DNA of 64,000 nt from Ovis canadensis (lineage: Eukaryota; Chordata; Mammalia; Artiodactyla; Bovidae): positions 31,931,386 to 31,995,385 of the forward strand of contig NC_091264.1 of the NCBI RefSeq assembly GCF_042477335.2. Direction: 5' to 3'. Both the position numbers and the translations under genes were made by a program. Numbering within the stretch: the stretch's first letter is position 1; each line of letters starts with the position of its first letter. Of the stretch, positions 34,805 through 48,100 are shown one piece after another. The notes beneath the pieces were generated by a model. That model saw nothing but the letters and a program-made list of their open reading frames with translations, did not search any database and was not told the DNA's origin.

Positions 34805-36026
34805 GCTTCAGCAATACTGAACCGTGAACTCCCTGATGTTCAAGCTGGTTTTAGAAAAAGCAGAGGAACCAGAGATCAAATTGCCAACATCTGCTGGATC
34901 GTGGAAAAAGCAAGAGAGTTCCAGAAAAACATCTATTTCTGCTTTATTGACTATGCCAAAGCCTTTGACTGTGTGGATCACAATAAACTGTGGAAAATTC
35001 TGAAAGAGATGAGAATACCAGACCACCTAACCTGCCTCTTGAGAAATCTGTATGCAGGTCAGGAAGCAACAGTTAGAACTGGACATGGAACAACAGACTG
35101 GTTCCAAATAGGAAAAGGAGTATGCCAAGGCTGTATATTGTCACCCTGCTTATTTAACTTCTATGCAGAGTACATCATGAGAAACGCTGGACTGGAAGAA
35201 ACACCAGCTGGAATCAAGATTGCCAGGAGAAATATCAATAACCTCAGATATGCAGATGACACCACCCTTATGGCAGAAAGTGAAGAGGAGCTAAAAAGCC
35301 TCTTGATGAAAGTGAAAGAGGAGAGAGAAAAAGTTGGCTTAAAGCTCAACATTCAGAAAACGAAGATCATGGCATCTGGTTTCATCACTTTATGGGAAAT
35401 AGATGGGGAAACAGTGGAAACAGTGTCAGACTTTATTTTGGGGGGCTCCAAAATCACTGCAGATGGTGATTGCAGTCATGAAATTAAAAGACGCTTACTC
35501 CTTGGAAGAAAAGTTATGACCAACCTAGATAGTATATTCAAAAGCAGAGACATTACTTTGCTGACTAAGGTCCGTCTAGTCAAGGCTATGGTTTTTGCTG
35601 TGGTCATGTATGGATGTGAGAGTTGGACTATGAAGAAGGCTGAGTGCTGAAGAATTGATGCTTTTGAACTGTGGTGTTAGAGAAGACTCTTGAGAGTCCC
35701 TTACTGCAAAGAGATCTAACCAGTCCATTCTGAAGGAGTTCAACCCTGGGATTTCTTTGGAAGGAATGATGCTGAAGCTGAAACTCCAGTACTTTGGCCA
35801 CCTCATGAGAAGAGTTGACTCATTGGAAAAGACTCTGATGCTGGGAGGGATTGGGGGCAGGAGGAGAAGGGGATGACCGAGGATGAGATGGCTGGATGGC
35901 ATCACTGACTCGATGGACATGAGTCTGAGTGCACTCCGGGAGATGGTGATGGACAGGGAGGCCTGGCGTGCTGTGATTCATGGGGTCGCAAAGAGTCAGA
36001 CACGACTGAGCAACTGAACTGAACTA
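34805..36026 (+). mobile_element. BovB (RTE) LINE, 5'-truncated copy 2 with open RT frame
   Basis: Open from 34805 to the TGA at 35648-35650 (281 residues). It reads through the BovB reverse-transcriptase core: VQAGFRK, YFCFIDYAKAFDCVDHNKLW, GCILSPCLFNFYAEYIM, NLRYADDTTLMAESEEELK. After the stop the remaining BovB 3' coding text continues, ending actgaactgaact. The endonuclease part is absent. Not an active element and not a host gene. Confidence 0.93.
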
Positions 36027-36720
36027 TTAGGAGAGTGAAAAGGCTGGCTTAAAATTCAATGTTTAAAAAACAAAGATCATGGCATCTGGTCCCATCACTT
36101 CATGGCATAGATGAGGAAACAATGGAAACAGTGACAGACTTTCTTAGGCTCCAAAATCACTGCAGGCAGTGACTGCCGCCATGAAATTAAGACACTTGCT
36201 CCTTGGAAGAAAAGCTATGACCAACCTAGACAGCATATGAAAAAGCAGAGACATTACTTTGCCGACAAAGGTCCATACAGTCAAAGCTATGGCTTTTCCA
36301 GTAGTCATGTATAGATGTGAGAGTTGGACCACAAAGAAGGCTGAGTGCTGAAGAACTGATGCTTCTGAACTGTGGCACTGGATAAAACTCTTGAGAGTCC
36401 CTTCGACTGCAAGGCGCTCAAATCAGTCAATCCTAAAGGAAATCAATCTTGCATATTCATTGGAAGGACTGATGCTGAAGCTGAAACTCCAACACTTTGG
36501 CCACCTGATGGGAAGAGCCGACTGACTGGAAAAGACCTTGATGCTGGGAAAGACTGAAGGCAAGAGACGGGGAAGACAGAGGATGAGATGGTTGGATGGC
36601 ATCACTGACTCAATGGAACATCAGTTTAAGCAAACTCCAGGAAACAGTGAAGGACAGGGAAGCCTGGCATGCTGCAGTCCATGGGATCAGAGTTGGACAT
36701 CACTAAGCAACTGAACAACT
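36027..36720 (+). mobile_element. BovB LINE, older copy 3 (degenerate)
   Basis: Same order of BovB 3' text as copies 1 and 2 (aaagatcatggcatctggtc, gtgagagttggac, ctttggccacctgatgg) but with many indels and stops. It abuts copy 2 directly in the same orientation. Confidence 0.88.
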
Positions 36721-36721
36721 A

Positions 36722-37262
36722 CTCAGTCAGTCAGTTCAGTCACTCAGTTGTGTCCGACTCTTTGTGACCCCATGAATCACAGCACGCCAGGCCTCCCTGT
36801 CCATCACCAACTCCTGGAGTTTACTCAAACTCATGTCCGTCGAGTCAGTGATGCCATCCAGCCATCTCATCGTCTGTCATCCCCTTCTCCTCCTGCCCCC
36901 AATCCCTCCCAGCATCAGAGTCTTTTCCAATGAGTCAACTCTTCTCATGAGGTGGCCAAAGTACTGGAGTTTCAGCTTTAGCATCAGTCCTTCCAATGAA
37001 CACCCAGGACTGATCTCCTTTAGAATGGACTGGTTGGATCTCCTTTCAGTCCAAGGGACTCTCAAGAGTCTTCTCCAACACCACAGTTCAAAAACATCAA
37101 TTCTTCAGCGCTCAGCCTTCTTCACAGTCCAACTCTCACATCCATACGTGACCACTGGAAAAACCATAGCCTTGTCTAGACAGACCTCTGTTGGCAAAGT
37201 AATGTCTCTGCTTTTGAATATGTTATCTAGGTTGGTCATAACTTTCCTTCCAAGGAGTAAGC
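36722..37262 (-). mobile_element. BovB LINE 3' fragment, copy 4, antisense
   Basis: Starts with the reversed BovB tail (cagtcagttcagtcactcag) and reads the BovB 3' ORF in reverse, ending at ccttccaaggagtaag. It faces copies 1-3 and forms an inverted repeat with them. Confidence 0.92.
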
Positions 37263-37749
37263 TACTATTAAAATCTCCCATTAACACTTCACATTGTATT
37301 GTTAGGTATATATATGTTTTATAATTGTTTTCTTGATTAATTGACCCTTTATCATTGTTGTTAGGTGAAAAAACAAGCTTTTCAACTCTAGGTGAGTGGT
37401 AAATGGAGATAATGACCTCCAGCACCTGGAGGACTGTCACAGGGGAGAGGTGTTACTACTACTGAGGTCCCTGAACAGAAGTCATAGGGGAGCAGATGTG
37501 GATTCAGTCCAAGAAAAGAACCTGCTAATACAGCCAAACATGGAGTGGCTGCTTCGGACAGTAGTGAGCTTCCTGTCTTTGGATGTTACAAGTAATGCTG
37601 GAGAACAAACCAACTGTTCATCAGTGTTGCAGAAAAAATCCAAGCATCATATACAGACATCTTTAAGGTTTCTTCACAATTCGATGATATATTGTGATTC
37701 CATTCCCCAAGAGGGTTTGAAATTTGTGCTAGCAAGGGAGCATTGCTAA

Positions 37750-37930
37750 AATAGTGGCAGCTAACACCTATGGAATGCCAATCACAGGTACTGTACTTGT
37801 TATTTCTGATCTAACAACAATGTGGTAATGGATTTCAATGTTACATTACCAATTGTACAGAAAAGGAAAGTGGCTTGGAGAGGTTAAGAAATGTGTTCAA
37901 CATTATACATTAATAGACCTTCATGCATCT
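37750..37930 (-). repeat. MIR relic
   Basis: Antisense MIR text: gccaatcacaggtactgtac, cagaaaaggaaagtggcttg, gaggttaagaaatgtg. Confidence 0.6.
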
Positions 37931-38149
37931 GACTCTTGAGTTCATATTTTCCTACCTGATGCTCCTAAGTATGGTTTCTGCTAAGCTATCCATGTGTTTC
38001 AGTCTGAAAGGATACTACACTTGTCTGCATAGCATCTCTGTACCTGAAGATAAGAGGGCCTATCCAGGTAACTAATGGGTTGAGATACAAGAGGCAGGGA
38101 AATGTCATTAAAACTTTTCCATGGCTTCTTAGCACCAAGATAAAGTATT

Positions 38150-38431
38150 GTCTTAATTAATGTATTTTTGGCAGTATTGGGTCTTCATTGCTGTGTGCAG
38201 GGCTTCTGTAGTTGTGGCACTGGGGATAATCTTCATTGTGGTGCACAGGCTTCTCATTGTGGTGGCTTCTCTTGTTGCATAGCACAGGCTATAGGCATGC
38301 TGGCTTCAGCAGTTGTGGTGCATGGGCTCAGGTGCCCTGCAGTATATGGGATCTTCCTAGACCAGGGATCAAACTTGTGTCCCCTGCACTGACAGCCAGA
38401 TTCTCAACCACTGGCCCACCTGGGAAGTCCC
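38150..38431 (-). mobile_element. Ruminant CHR/ART2-type tRNA SINE, antisense
   Basis: Reverse order of the family: cttcattgctgtgtgcaggg, ttctcttgttgcatagcaca, gaccagggatcaaacttgtg, ccactggcccacctgggaag. Confidence 0.85.
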
Positions 38432-38839
38432 TCAAGATAAAATTTTTAACTTGGTTCTAGGATTCTCCGCCTTTCCAGTCTTCTAAGCCATTTCTCCTGT
38501 TGCCTCAATTTCTGTAATTATACTAAACGAGCTTCTTAAATCTGCCAAGTTATTTCCTGCATTAGGGCCTTTGCAGATGCTACCTCTTTTCTGGGAACTT
38601 GCTTCTCCAATATCTTCACCTCACTAATTCCTGCCTAACCTCAGCTCTCCCCCTCACCTATTTAGTACCAGGCTATTGGCCCCAGGCACTCCCTCCTACA
38701 GCATCCTGTGCTGAGGGTAGAGGGAGTGCAACCTATGATAGCTATGTTTTCCCTTCCTGAGTGCTGAACCAAATGAGGAAAAAGAAGTCTGCCAACTTTC
38801 TGCCCACCTCTCCTGCCACAATCTAGGCTCTGTCTACCC

Positions 38840-38950
38840 CATTAGTCTGTGACCCTGTGAAGGCAGGACCCAGGACTATGTATGCTTCCAGTGTCTTGCT
38901 CAATTTCTGGCACATGGTGCTCAATAAATATTTTTTGGTGAATGAATGTT
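38840..38950 (+). repeat. L2 3' end relic
   Basis: gtgaaggcaggacccaggac ... ggcacatggtgctcaataaa ... gaatgaatg is the typical L2 3' end. Confidence 0.75.
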
Positions 38951-40008
38951 AAATGTTGCACACAAGTATCCCTCCAGTGTGAGTAGATGAGGACCAGTGG
39001 GAGATATCAGTGGACTGGTAGGGGTTGAAAGTTTTGTTATAACAAAAGCCCTGGAGCAAGAGGAGTTCAGCTGTCAAGAAATAAGAATCAGTAGTTGTTT
39101 CTTAATATACATAAGGATCAGCATGTACGATGCAAAATGGAATACAATTTAAACTGATCGTGATTATAACTAATAAAGTAAAAAGAGAACTGAAAATTTG
39201 CTTGGGCAGTAAATCAGTCCCTCTAATTACAGTCATTCACAAGAACTTACTAATTAAGTCAAATTAGCAGGTAGCACAATTATGCCATCATTAAATATAT
39301 GGCAAAGGAGAGACTGCAGGAAAGTGTTATATAAACTATAAAGCACCTTACTGATATGTTATCATATGTCAGGTTAGTGCTGCAATGAGTTTTAATTACA
39401 ACTATAAATCACTTATTTTATACTATTGTAGACTTTTTCAAGTACATGGTCATATGCTTGTTACTTTTAAGGCATTATCAAAATTTGTATCTACAATGAC
39501 TCCTTTAAAAGGTTTCACTCAGTTCTGTATATTATCAAAAAATCAGTCTTATCTCTTTATCATTGTGTTTTTCAACCTTTATTACCCATAACCCTGTGCT
39601 TTCTCATTCCATGTTTTGAATATCCCCTCCAACTAGAAAGCTGTACTTTTTATAAATGAAAAGTGAAAACAAACAAAAAAACACACACAAAAATAGAAAC
39701 ATACACACAAAACTGAAATACTTTCTTGAAATACACTAATCCTCCCACTTGTAAATAATTGCTGCTGCATAATCAACATTTATGAAGCTTTCAAGAGTCT
39801 GTCCAATTTTTCCTTTGTTTCTCAGCATCAACTTGCCATCAGATGAACCTGTTGAGAGCACTCTGTATTAGCTACTTGTGGTTAGCTGCTTAGGGCAACT
39901 GAGAGAACTACATTTTGTGATTCAGTGGCATCAGTTGGACTAATTCAGAATCAAGACTGTCAGAAAGGACTTCTTGACCCTTTACCATGGCTGCCTTCAA
40001 ACATATGC

Positions 40009-40180
40009 TTGTGGACTGTAACCCACCAGGCTCCTCTGCCCAAGGGAATTCCCAGGCAAGAATACTGGAGTACGTTGCCATAGCCTCCTCCAGGGGGTCT
40101 TCCCAATGAATGGAACTTATGTCTCCTGCATCTCCTGCATTGCAGGTGGATTCTTTACTGCTGGGCCACCAGGGAAGCCC
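40009..40180 (-). mobile_element. Bov-tA SINE, antisense
   Basis: Reverse Bov-tA: aacccaccaggctcctctgc, ggcaagaatactggagtacg, and the reversed head gggccaccagggaagccc. Confidence 0.92.
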
Positions 40181-41390
40181 AAAACATACACTTGTGAAGA
40201 AATCAATAACAGCTTTAAATGCTGGTTTTCCATGCAAAGATGGATTTGGCTTCTCAAGTATTACTTGGGAATGTGCATTTCATCTTAAAGTGTATATTTA
40301 AAAATGACCTCCAAATAATCGGCAGCATGAAAAATATATCCATATACTGGAAACAGAGGAGTAAAACTTGGTGGTCAGCTTACTTACAAATCTGATAGAT
40401 GGTGACAGTGCTCCTTGGTGGAAACTATCTGCAACTTCCTCATCTTCTCACTAAGGTCTGGGGGTAATTTTTTTTTTTTAAATTTTATAATGTACAAGAA
40501 TAGTCCTTTCAGGTCATGAGACTTTGTAATGAGACTAAAACAGTTTAATCTTACGAATTTCGACAAATGCAAATGCTTACCTTTTTATAGAGAAGTCTTT
40601 CAGTTCCTCTATGAAGTTCAAGTTCACAGAATCAGAAGCCAAGTTCTACCTTCTTCCCAACTCCAAAATGATTGGGTTCTTTCTCCTCTTCTCCTGAGCT
40701 TTTGGAACATGTAGAGCTATAAGGTCTTTATTTCTAATCTCGTATACCCCACAACTCACCACCAAAAAAAGGGCAGCAATTACTAGTATCTTAGTGGAGA
40801 TAAAAACCTGAGCACCCATCTTTTGATAAAAAGCCACAAAGAAGGCGGCTAAACAAAGAAGGTACTAAATGAACATTTTATTTTCTACTTAGAAGCATTT
40901 CTTTTGGAGAATCTCATTTTCCTTAGTGCACATTAATTCAACTTAGTCTAGATTCCTCAGCAAGGTAGACCCTGCCTTCCCAGGGTGAGCTAATGACTGG
41001 GGCTTGGTCTGGATACTTCATCCACTTGGCCACAGTAATTGTTCAAAGATAGAAATGTAGCCCAATTCACATGAATCAACATCCTCCCTGAGAATTTTTT
41101 GGAGCTATAAGGAAAGATACACTCTCATTTCCTACATAGAAGCCTATAAAAACAATGGTAACTTGAGACTCCAGCGCTTAACTTGCCCCTTAGTGAAGAG
41201 AAAATAAGAAGTTAAGCAGAGGTGAGGAAATGGGGAACAAAGAGGCCCAATGACACCTTTGACATCCTGGATCTAACTCTGATTTGGTTTCCTAGTTACC
41301 AAACCACAAATTACCATCTATTCTTTTTTTCTTTTTCTTTTTTCTTAAGCGGTATGAGTTCAGTTTCTGTTACAACCAAAACAGTCCTAA
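40181..41390. other. Intergenic, nothing named
   Basis: AT-rich sequence. A 63-codon minus-strand frame at 40646-40837 with one hydrophobic stretch was seen but not accepted. Confidence 0.5.
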
Positions 41391-44300
41391 TTAAGGATTT
41401 GGACAGTTCTCCAAAGAAGATACACAAATGGCTGATAAGCACATAAAGAGATGCTTGACATCATTAATCATTAAATAAATGCAAATCAAAACAATAAGGA
41501 TACCACTTCATACCCACTAGGATGGCTATAATTAAAAAAGTAAAACAGAAAGTAACAAATGTTGGAGGTCCAGTGGTTAAGAATCCTCCTGTCAATGCAA
41601 GGAACAAGGGTTTGATCCCTGGTCTGGGAAGATTCCATGTGCCATGAGGTAACTAAGCCCATGTGCCACAACTAATGAAGCCTGTGCGCCTTAGAGCCAA
41701 TGCTCTGTAAAAGAGAAGCTACCGCAATGAGAAGCCCACACATCATGACTAGAGAGTAGCTCCCACTTGTCACAACTAGAGAAAGCCCATGCACAGCAAC
41801 GAAGGTCCAGCATAGACAAAAATAAACAAATAGATTTTAAAAATTAAAAAATAAATATATATTTTTAAAAAGTGTTGGAAAGATGTGGAAAAAATTAAAC
41901 CTCACATTTCTGGTAGGAATGTAAAGTGGTACAGCTGCTGTGGAAAACAGATTGACAGTTCCTCAAAAAGTAATATACTGTAATGTCACAGAAATGGCAG
42001 AGCAGAGAGCTCCAAGAATCAGTTCCTCCACTGAAGTTATCATCAAGCTGGCAAAAACTGACAGAATCATCATCTTGAGAACTTTGGAATCTAATAAAAA
42101 TTTTACAATGGAGTCCAACCAGTGGTGTGCTTAATGAAAAAAGTAGCTGCAAAATTTCAGTAAAAAAGCATTGCAGCATTTTTGCTTACCTATCTAACAT
42201 GTCTTATTCCACAGCTTGGAGGTGGCCATTGGGATAGCAGTCCACATTCCTGGTATAGCTTGCTACTACCAGGAGAAAGCAATATGGCAATATGCACCTT
42301 GTTCTCAAAAGACTGTAGCTGTGGATTTTGCCTTGTTTGGTGGTTCCCTGAAGGATCTGTGCTAAGGCTGACCCTGTTTTGCTTCCCTCAAGCTGGAGCA
42401 GCTTTCAAAACATTCACTGAAACCATTTAAAGACATATACTACCAGTGGCTGCCTAGATAAAGAAACAGTGAATGGAACAACCAGGAGACAAATCTAAAA
42501 GTTGAGAAGACTGATGAGGAAGACACAGGGAAATAAGAACTCTAGATAGCTACCAGGTATATGGGGAAATTCCGGATGAAAAATACATGCCCAGGGACAG
42601 ATAAAGGTTCAGAAAAGACCTGAGAGGACCTGAGGCTTGCATGTTCAGCTAAACTTTGGGCTTCATGCAGCCAGAAAGTGAAGGTTAAGGCAGAGTTCTA
42701 GGAAAATTGGCTTAGCACTGAAGTACTTAGCACCCCTCCCCCAGGTCAGTGTCTGCAAAGACCAGGAGAGGTGGGGTTTTAGTCTGTTTTTATTCGATTT
42801 TCCACTCCAGGCATTTAAAGAAATCTCCATCAGGTCACTGACTGCTGTGATAATGGAACAGAGATTTAAGGACCACACACAAACATACAGTCTTAACAAA
42901 AACAGTTTGGAAAATTCAATAAACAAATGATGGCTACAGACTTCAATAACAGCAAACCCTGGGAAGGGGATTTGATTCCCAGGCTGACAAGTTATAATAG
43001 TCAAAATGTCCAGTTTTAAACTAAAAAATCACAAGGTATAAAAAGAATAAAGAAAATATGGTTCATTCATAGGAAAAAAAGAAATTTATAGAAACCATCA
43101 CCAAGGAAGCCCAGACACTGTACTTACTAGGCAAATATTTTCAACCAACTGTCTTGGATATGCTCAAAGAGCTAAAGAAAATAATGGACAAAAAAAACCC
43201 CAGGAGAATGAACAAATATCAATATAAAGATATTAAAAAAAAACAAATAAAATTCTAGAACTGAAAAGTACAGTAGCTGACATGAAAAACTCACTCTGGG
43301 GATTCAACAGCTTTAGATTCAAGTTGGCAGGAGAGAAATGAGTAAACTGGAAGAGAGAACTACTGAAATTATGTGAGTATCAGAAAGAAAAGATGGTTAG
43401 GAAAAATAAACAGAGCCTAAAGGACGCATAGGACACCAACAAACAGACCAACATATGCATTATGGGAGTTACAGAAAGAGGAGAGAGTGAAAAGTGGCAA
43501 AAAATAACGGTTGAAAACTCCCCAAATTCATCAAAAGACATGAATTTACACATCCAAGAAGTAGAACAAACTCCAAACAGAGCAAACTCAAAGAGATCCA
43601 GACCAAGTCACTTTATAATCAAAGTGACAAAAGACAGAGAGTATATTGAAAGCAGCACAAGAGAAGTGACTCATCATGTACAAAGGATCTTCAATAAGAT
43701 TAACAGCTGATTTATCACCAAAAGTCATGGAGGTCAGAAGACTGGGGTGGCATAAAATGCTAAAAGAAGAAACTCTCAACCAAGAATCCAACAAAACTAT
43801 CCTTCACAACAAAGAGGAAATTAAAACCTTAAGCCTTCCTAGAGAGTGAAACCTGAGGGAGTTTATCACTATTAGACAATGCTAGACTACAAGAAATGCT
43901 AAAGGGAAGTCTTTAGGTTGAAATAAAAGGACAACAGACAGTAACTCAATAACTCAGAGCCATACAAAGGAGAAAGAAATCTGGGAAAGGTAACATAGTA
44001 AATATAAAAGCCAGTATTATTTGGTTTGTGACCACTCTCCTTGTTTTCTATATGATTTAAAAGACAAACACACAGGCTGATTCATGTCAATGTATGGAAA
44101 AACCACTATAATATTGTAAAGTAATTAGCCTCCAATTAAAATTAATTAATTTTAAAAAGAAAAACACACAAAACAATAATTATGAAACTAGTTAATCAAC
44201 ACATAATTTATCAAGATGTAATTTGTGACAAAACATAAGGAGAGAGATGGAGCTATATAGGAGCAAAATAAGAATTTTTTGTACAGTATTGAAGCTAAGT

Positions 44301-45168
44301 TGGTATCAATTCAAATGAGACTGTTATAAAATTTAAGATGTTAATTATAATCCCACTCAGTAGCCACTGAGGAAATCTAAAATATATATAGAAAAGGAAA
44401 TAAAGAGAGGATCAAAACAATACATTGAAAATAAATTAAACAAAATTCAGTATTGAAGGAACTGAGGAACAAAAAAGATAGGAGATAAGACATAAGATAG
44501 AGGAAAATAAATAGCAAGATATCATAAGTACTTTCTTACCAATAATCACCTTAAATATAAAGAAATTAAACCCGTCAATTAAAAGACAAGAACTGGCAGA
44601 TGGATGAAAAAAAAAATCCAACTATATGCTGTCTACAAGAGACTCACTTTAAACTCACTTTAGATCCTAACACACATATAAGTTGAAAGGATGGAAGAAG
44701 ACACTCCATGCAAATAGTAACCAAAAGAGAGCTGAGGTAGCCATGTTAAAATTAAACTTTAAATAAAAAGTAGACTTTAAATTAAAAAATAAAAAATTGT
44801 TAAAGGGCAAAGAAAGTGATTATACATTGACAGAGTCAGCTCATTAAGATGATATAGAAACTATAAATGCATACATGTCAAACAGAAACCCAAAATATAT
44901 GAATCAAATATTGACACAATTGAACAGAGAAACAGTTCTACAACAATAGTGGGAGATTGGGAGATTCCAATACTCCAATATTGAACAGAACATCTAGACA
45001 GAAGTTCACTAAGGAAATAGAGGACTTGAACAATACTAAATTAACTAGATCTTACAGATATACACAGAATATCCAAAAACAGCAGAATACACAATCTTCT
45101 CAAGCTCACATAAAACATTTTCCAGGATAGATTATATGTTAGGTCACAAAATAAGTCTCAGTACATTT
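41391..45168 (+). mobile_element. Old L1 element(s), left part
   Basis: 41391-41565 is L1 3'-type text (aaagaagatacacaaatggc, catacccactaggatggcta), split by a SINE and resuming at 41871-41980. From about 41990 to 45168 follow other old L1 pieces: 5' region, ORF1-like text (caagagaagtgactcatcat), a 3'-end fragment at 44080-44160 and ORF2 endonuclease-like text (gctgtctacaagagactcac). All frames are broken. Boundaries between the pieces are approximate. Confidence 0.65.
41566..41870 (+). mobile_element. Ruminant CHR/ART2-type tRNA SINE
   Basis: Sense copy inserted in an old L1: ggttaagaatcctcctgtca head, gtgccacaactaatgaagcc, ccatgcacagcaacgaaggt, then an A/T-rich tail. L1 text flanks it on both sides. 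Confidence 0.85.
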
Positions 45169-45184
45169 AAAAAGATTAAAATTA
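45169..45184. repeat. Target-site duplication of the younger L1, left copy
   Basis: aaaaagattaaaatta, matched by the same text at 48221-48236 just after the L1 poly-A tail. Confidence 0.85.
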
Positions 45185-48100
45185 ACACAGAAATACAAAG
45201 GATCATAAGAGACTACTATCAGCAATTATATGCCAATAAAATGGACAACGTGGAAGAAATGGACAAATTCTTAGAAAAGTACAATTTTCCAAAACTGAAC
45301 CAGGAAGAAAGAGAAAATCTTAACAGACCCATCACAAGCACGGAAATTGAAACTGTAATCAGAAATCTTCCAACAAACAAGAGCCCAGGTCCAGACCGCT
45401 TCACAGCTGAATTCTACCAAAAATTTCGAGAAGAGCTAACACCTATCCTACTGAAACTCTTCCAGAAAATTGCAGAGGAAGGTAAACTTCCAAACTCATT
45501 CTATGAGGCCACCATCACCCTAATACCAAAACCTGACAAAGATACTACAAAAAAGAAAACTACAGGCCAATATCACTGATGAACATAGATGCAAAAATCC
45601 TCAACAAAATTCTAGCAATCAGAATCCAACAACACATTAAAAAGATCATACACCATGACCAAGTGGGCTTTATCCCAGGGATGCAAGGATTCTTCAATAT
45701 CCTCAAATCAATCAATGTAATTCACCACATTAACAAATTGAAAAATAAAAGACATATGATTATCTCAATAGATACAGAGAATGCCTTTGACAAAATTCAA
45801 CATCCATTTATGATAAAAACTCTCCAGAAATCAGGAATAGAAGGAACATACCTCAACATAATAAAAGCTATATATGACAAACCTACAGCAAACATTATCC
45901 TCAATGGTGAAAAATTGAAAGCATTTCCCCTAAAGTCAGGAACAAGACAAGGGTGCCCACTTTCACCGCTACTATTCAACATAGTTCTGGAAGTTTTGGC
46001 CATAGCAATCAGAGCAGAAAAAGAAATAAAACAAATCCAAATTGGAAAGAAGAAGTAAAACTCTCACTGTTTGCAGATGACATGATCCTCTACATAGAAA
46101 ACCCTAAAGACTCCACCAGAAAATTACTAGAGCTAATCAATGAATATAGTAAAGTTGCAGGATATAAAATCAACACACAGAAATCCCTTGCATTCCTATA
46201 CACGAATAATGAGAAAGTAGAAAAAGAAATTAAGGAAACAATTCCATTCACCATTGCAACGAAAAGAATAAAATACTTAGGAATATATCTACCTAAAGAA
46301 ACTAAAGACCTATATATAGGAAACTATAAAAGACTGATGAAAGAAATCAAAGAGGACACTAATAGATGGAGAAATATACCATGTTCATGGATCAGAAGAA
46401 TCAATATAGTGAAAATGAGTATACTACCCAAAGCAATTTACAAATTCAATGCAATCCCTATCAAGCTACTAGCGATATTTTTCACAGAACTAGAACAAAT
46501 AATTTCAAGATTTGTATGGAAATACAAAAAACCTCGAATAGCCAAAGCAATCTTGAGAAAGAAGAATGGAACTGGAGGAATCAACTTGCCTGACTTCAGG
46601 CTCTACTACAAAGCCACAGTCATCAAGACAGTATGGTACTGGCACAAAGACAGACATATAGATCAATGGAACAAAATAGAAAGCCCAGAGACAAATCCAC
46701 ACACATATGGACACCTTATCTTTGACAAAGGAGGCAAGAATATACAATGGAGTAAAGACAATCTCTTTAACAAGTGGTGCTGGGAAAACTGGTCAACCAC
46801 TTGTAAAAGAATGAAACTAGATCACTTTCTAACACCGCACACAAAAATAAACTCAAAATGGATTAAAGATCTAAATGTAAGACCAGAAACTATAAAACTC
46901 CTAGAGGAGAACATAGGCAAAACACTCTCTGACATAAATCACAGCAGGATCCTCTATGATCCACCTCCCAGAATTCTGGAAATAAAAGCAAAAATAAACA
47001 AATGGGATCTAATTAAAATTAAAAGCTTCTGCACAACAAAAGAAACTATAAGCAAGGTGAAAAGACAGCCTTCTGAATGGGAGAAAATAAGCAAATGAAG
47101 CAACTGACAACTAATCTCAAAAATATACAAGCAACTTACGCAGCTCAATTCCAGAAAAATATATGACCCAATCAAAAAATGGGCCAAAGAACTAAATAGA
47201 CATTTCTCCAAAGAAGACATACTGATGGCTAACAAACACATGAAAAGATGCTCAACATCACTCATTATTAGAAAAATGCAAATCAAAACCACAATGAGGT
47301 ACCACTTCACACCAGTCAGAATGTCTGCGATCCAAAAATCTGCAAGCAAAAGAATAAATAAATAAATAAATAAACAAACAAACAAAAAAAGAAAAAAAGA
47401 AAAAAAATCTGCAAGCAATAAATGCTGGAGAGGGTGTGGAGAAAAGGGAACCCTCCTACACTGTTGGTGGGAATGCAAACTAGTACAGCCACTATGGATA
47501 ACAGTTTGGAGATTCCTTAAAAAATTGCAAATAGAACTGCCTTATGACCCAGCAATCCCACTGCTGGGCATACACACCAAGGAAACCAGAATAGAAAGAG
47601 ACACATGTACCCCAATGTTCATCGCAGCACTGTTTATAATAGCGAGGACATGGAAACAACCTAGATGTCCATCAGCAGATGAATGGATAAGAAAGCTGTG
47701 GTACATATACACAATGGAGTATTACTCAGCCGTCAAAAAGAATACATTTGAACCAGTTCTGATGAGATGGATGAAACTGGAGCCGATTATACAGAGTGAA
47801 GTAAGCCAGAAAGAAAAACACTAATACAGTATACTAACACATATATATGGAATTTAGAAAGACGGCAATGATGACCCTGTATGCAAGACAGCAAAAAAGA
47901 CACAGATGTGTATAGCAGACTTTTGGACTCACAGGGAGAGGGAGAGGGTGGGATGATTTGGGAGAACGGCATTGAAACATGTATACTATCATGTAAGAAT
48001 CGAATTGCCAGTCTATGTCCAATGCAGGATATAGCATGCTTGGGGCTGGTGCACGGGGATAACCCAGAGAGATGTTAGGGAGAGGGAGGTGGGAGGGGGG

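Larger units (their letters stand above)
37931..40008. other. Intergenic, mainly non-coding
   Basis: Contains an antisense CHR-type SINE and an L2 3' relic (both listed). 38950-40000 is AT-rich and I recognise nothing in it. Confidence 0.5.

Noticed and set aside
38168-38460. Two 74-codon + strand frames
   Set aside because: Lie in an antisense ruminant SINE, a common source of spurious frames.
40646-40837. 63-codon minus-strand frame with a membrane-like stretch (KILVIAALFLVVSCGVY)
   Set aside because: No homolog recognised, no clear splice sites or promoter; expected by chance in AT-rich DNA.
45953-47098. 381-codon frame as a host gene
   Set aside because: L1 ORF2 C-terminal region in a truncated, frameshifted copy.
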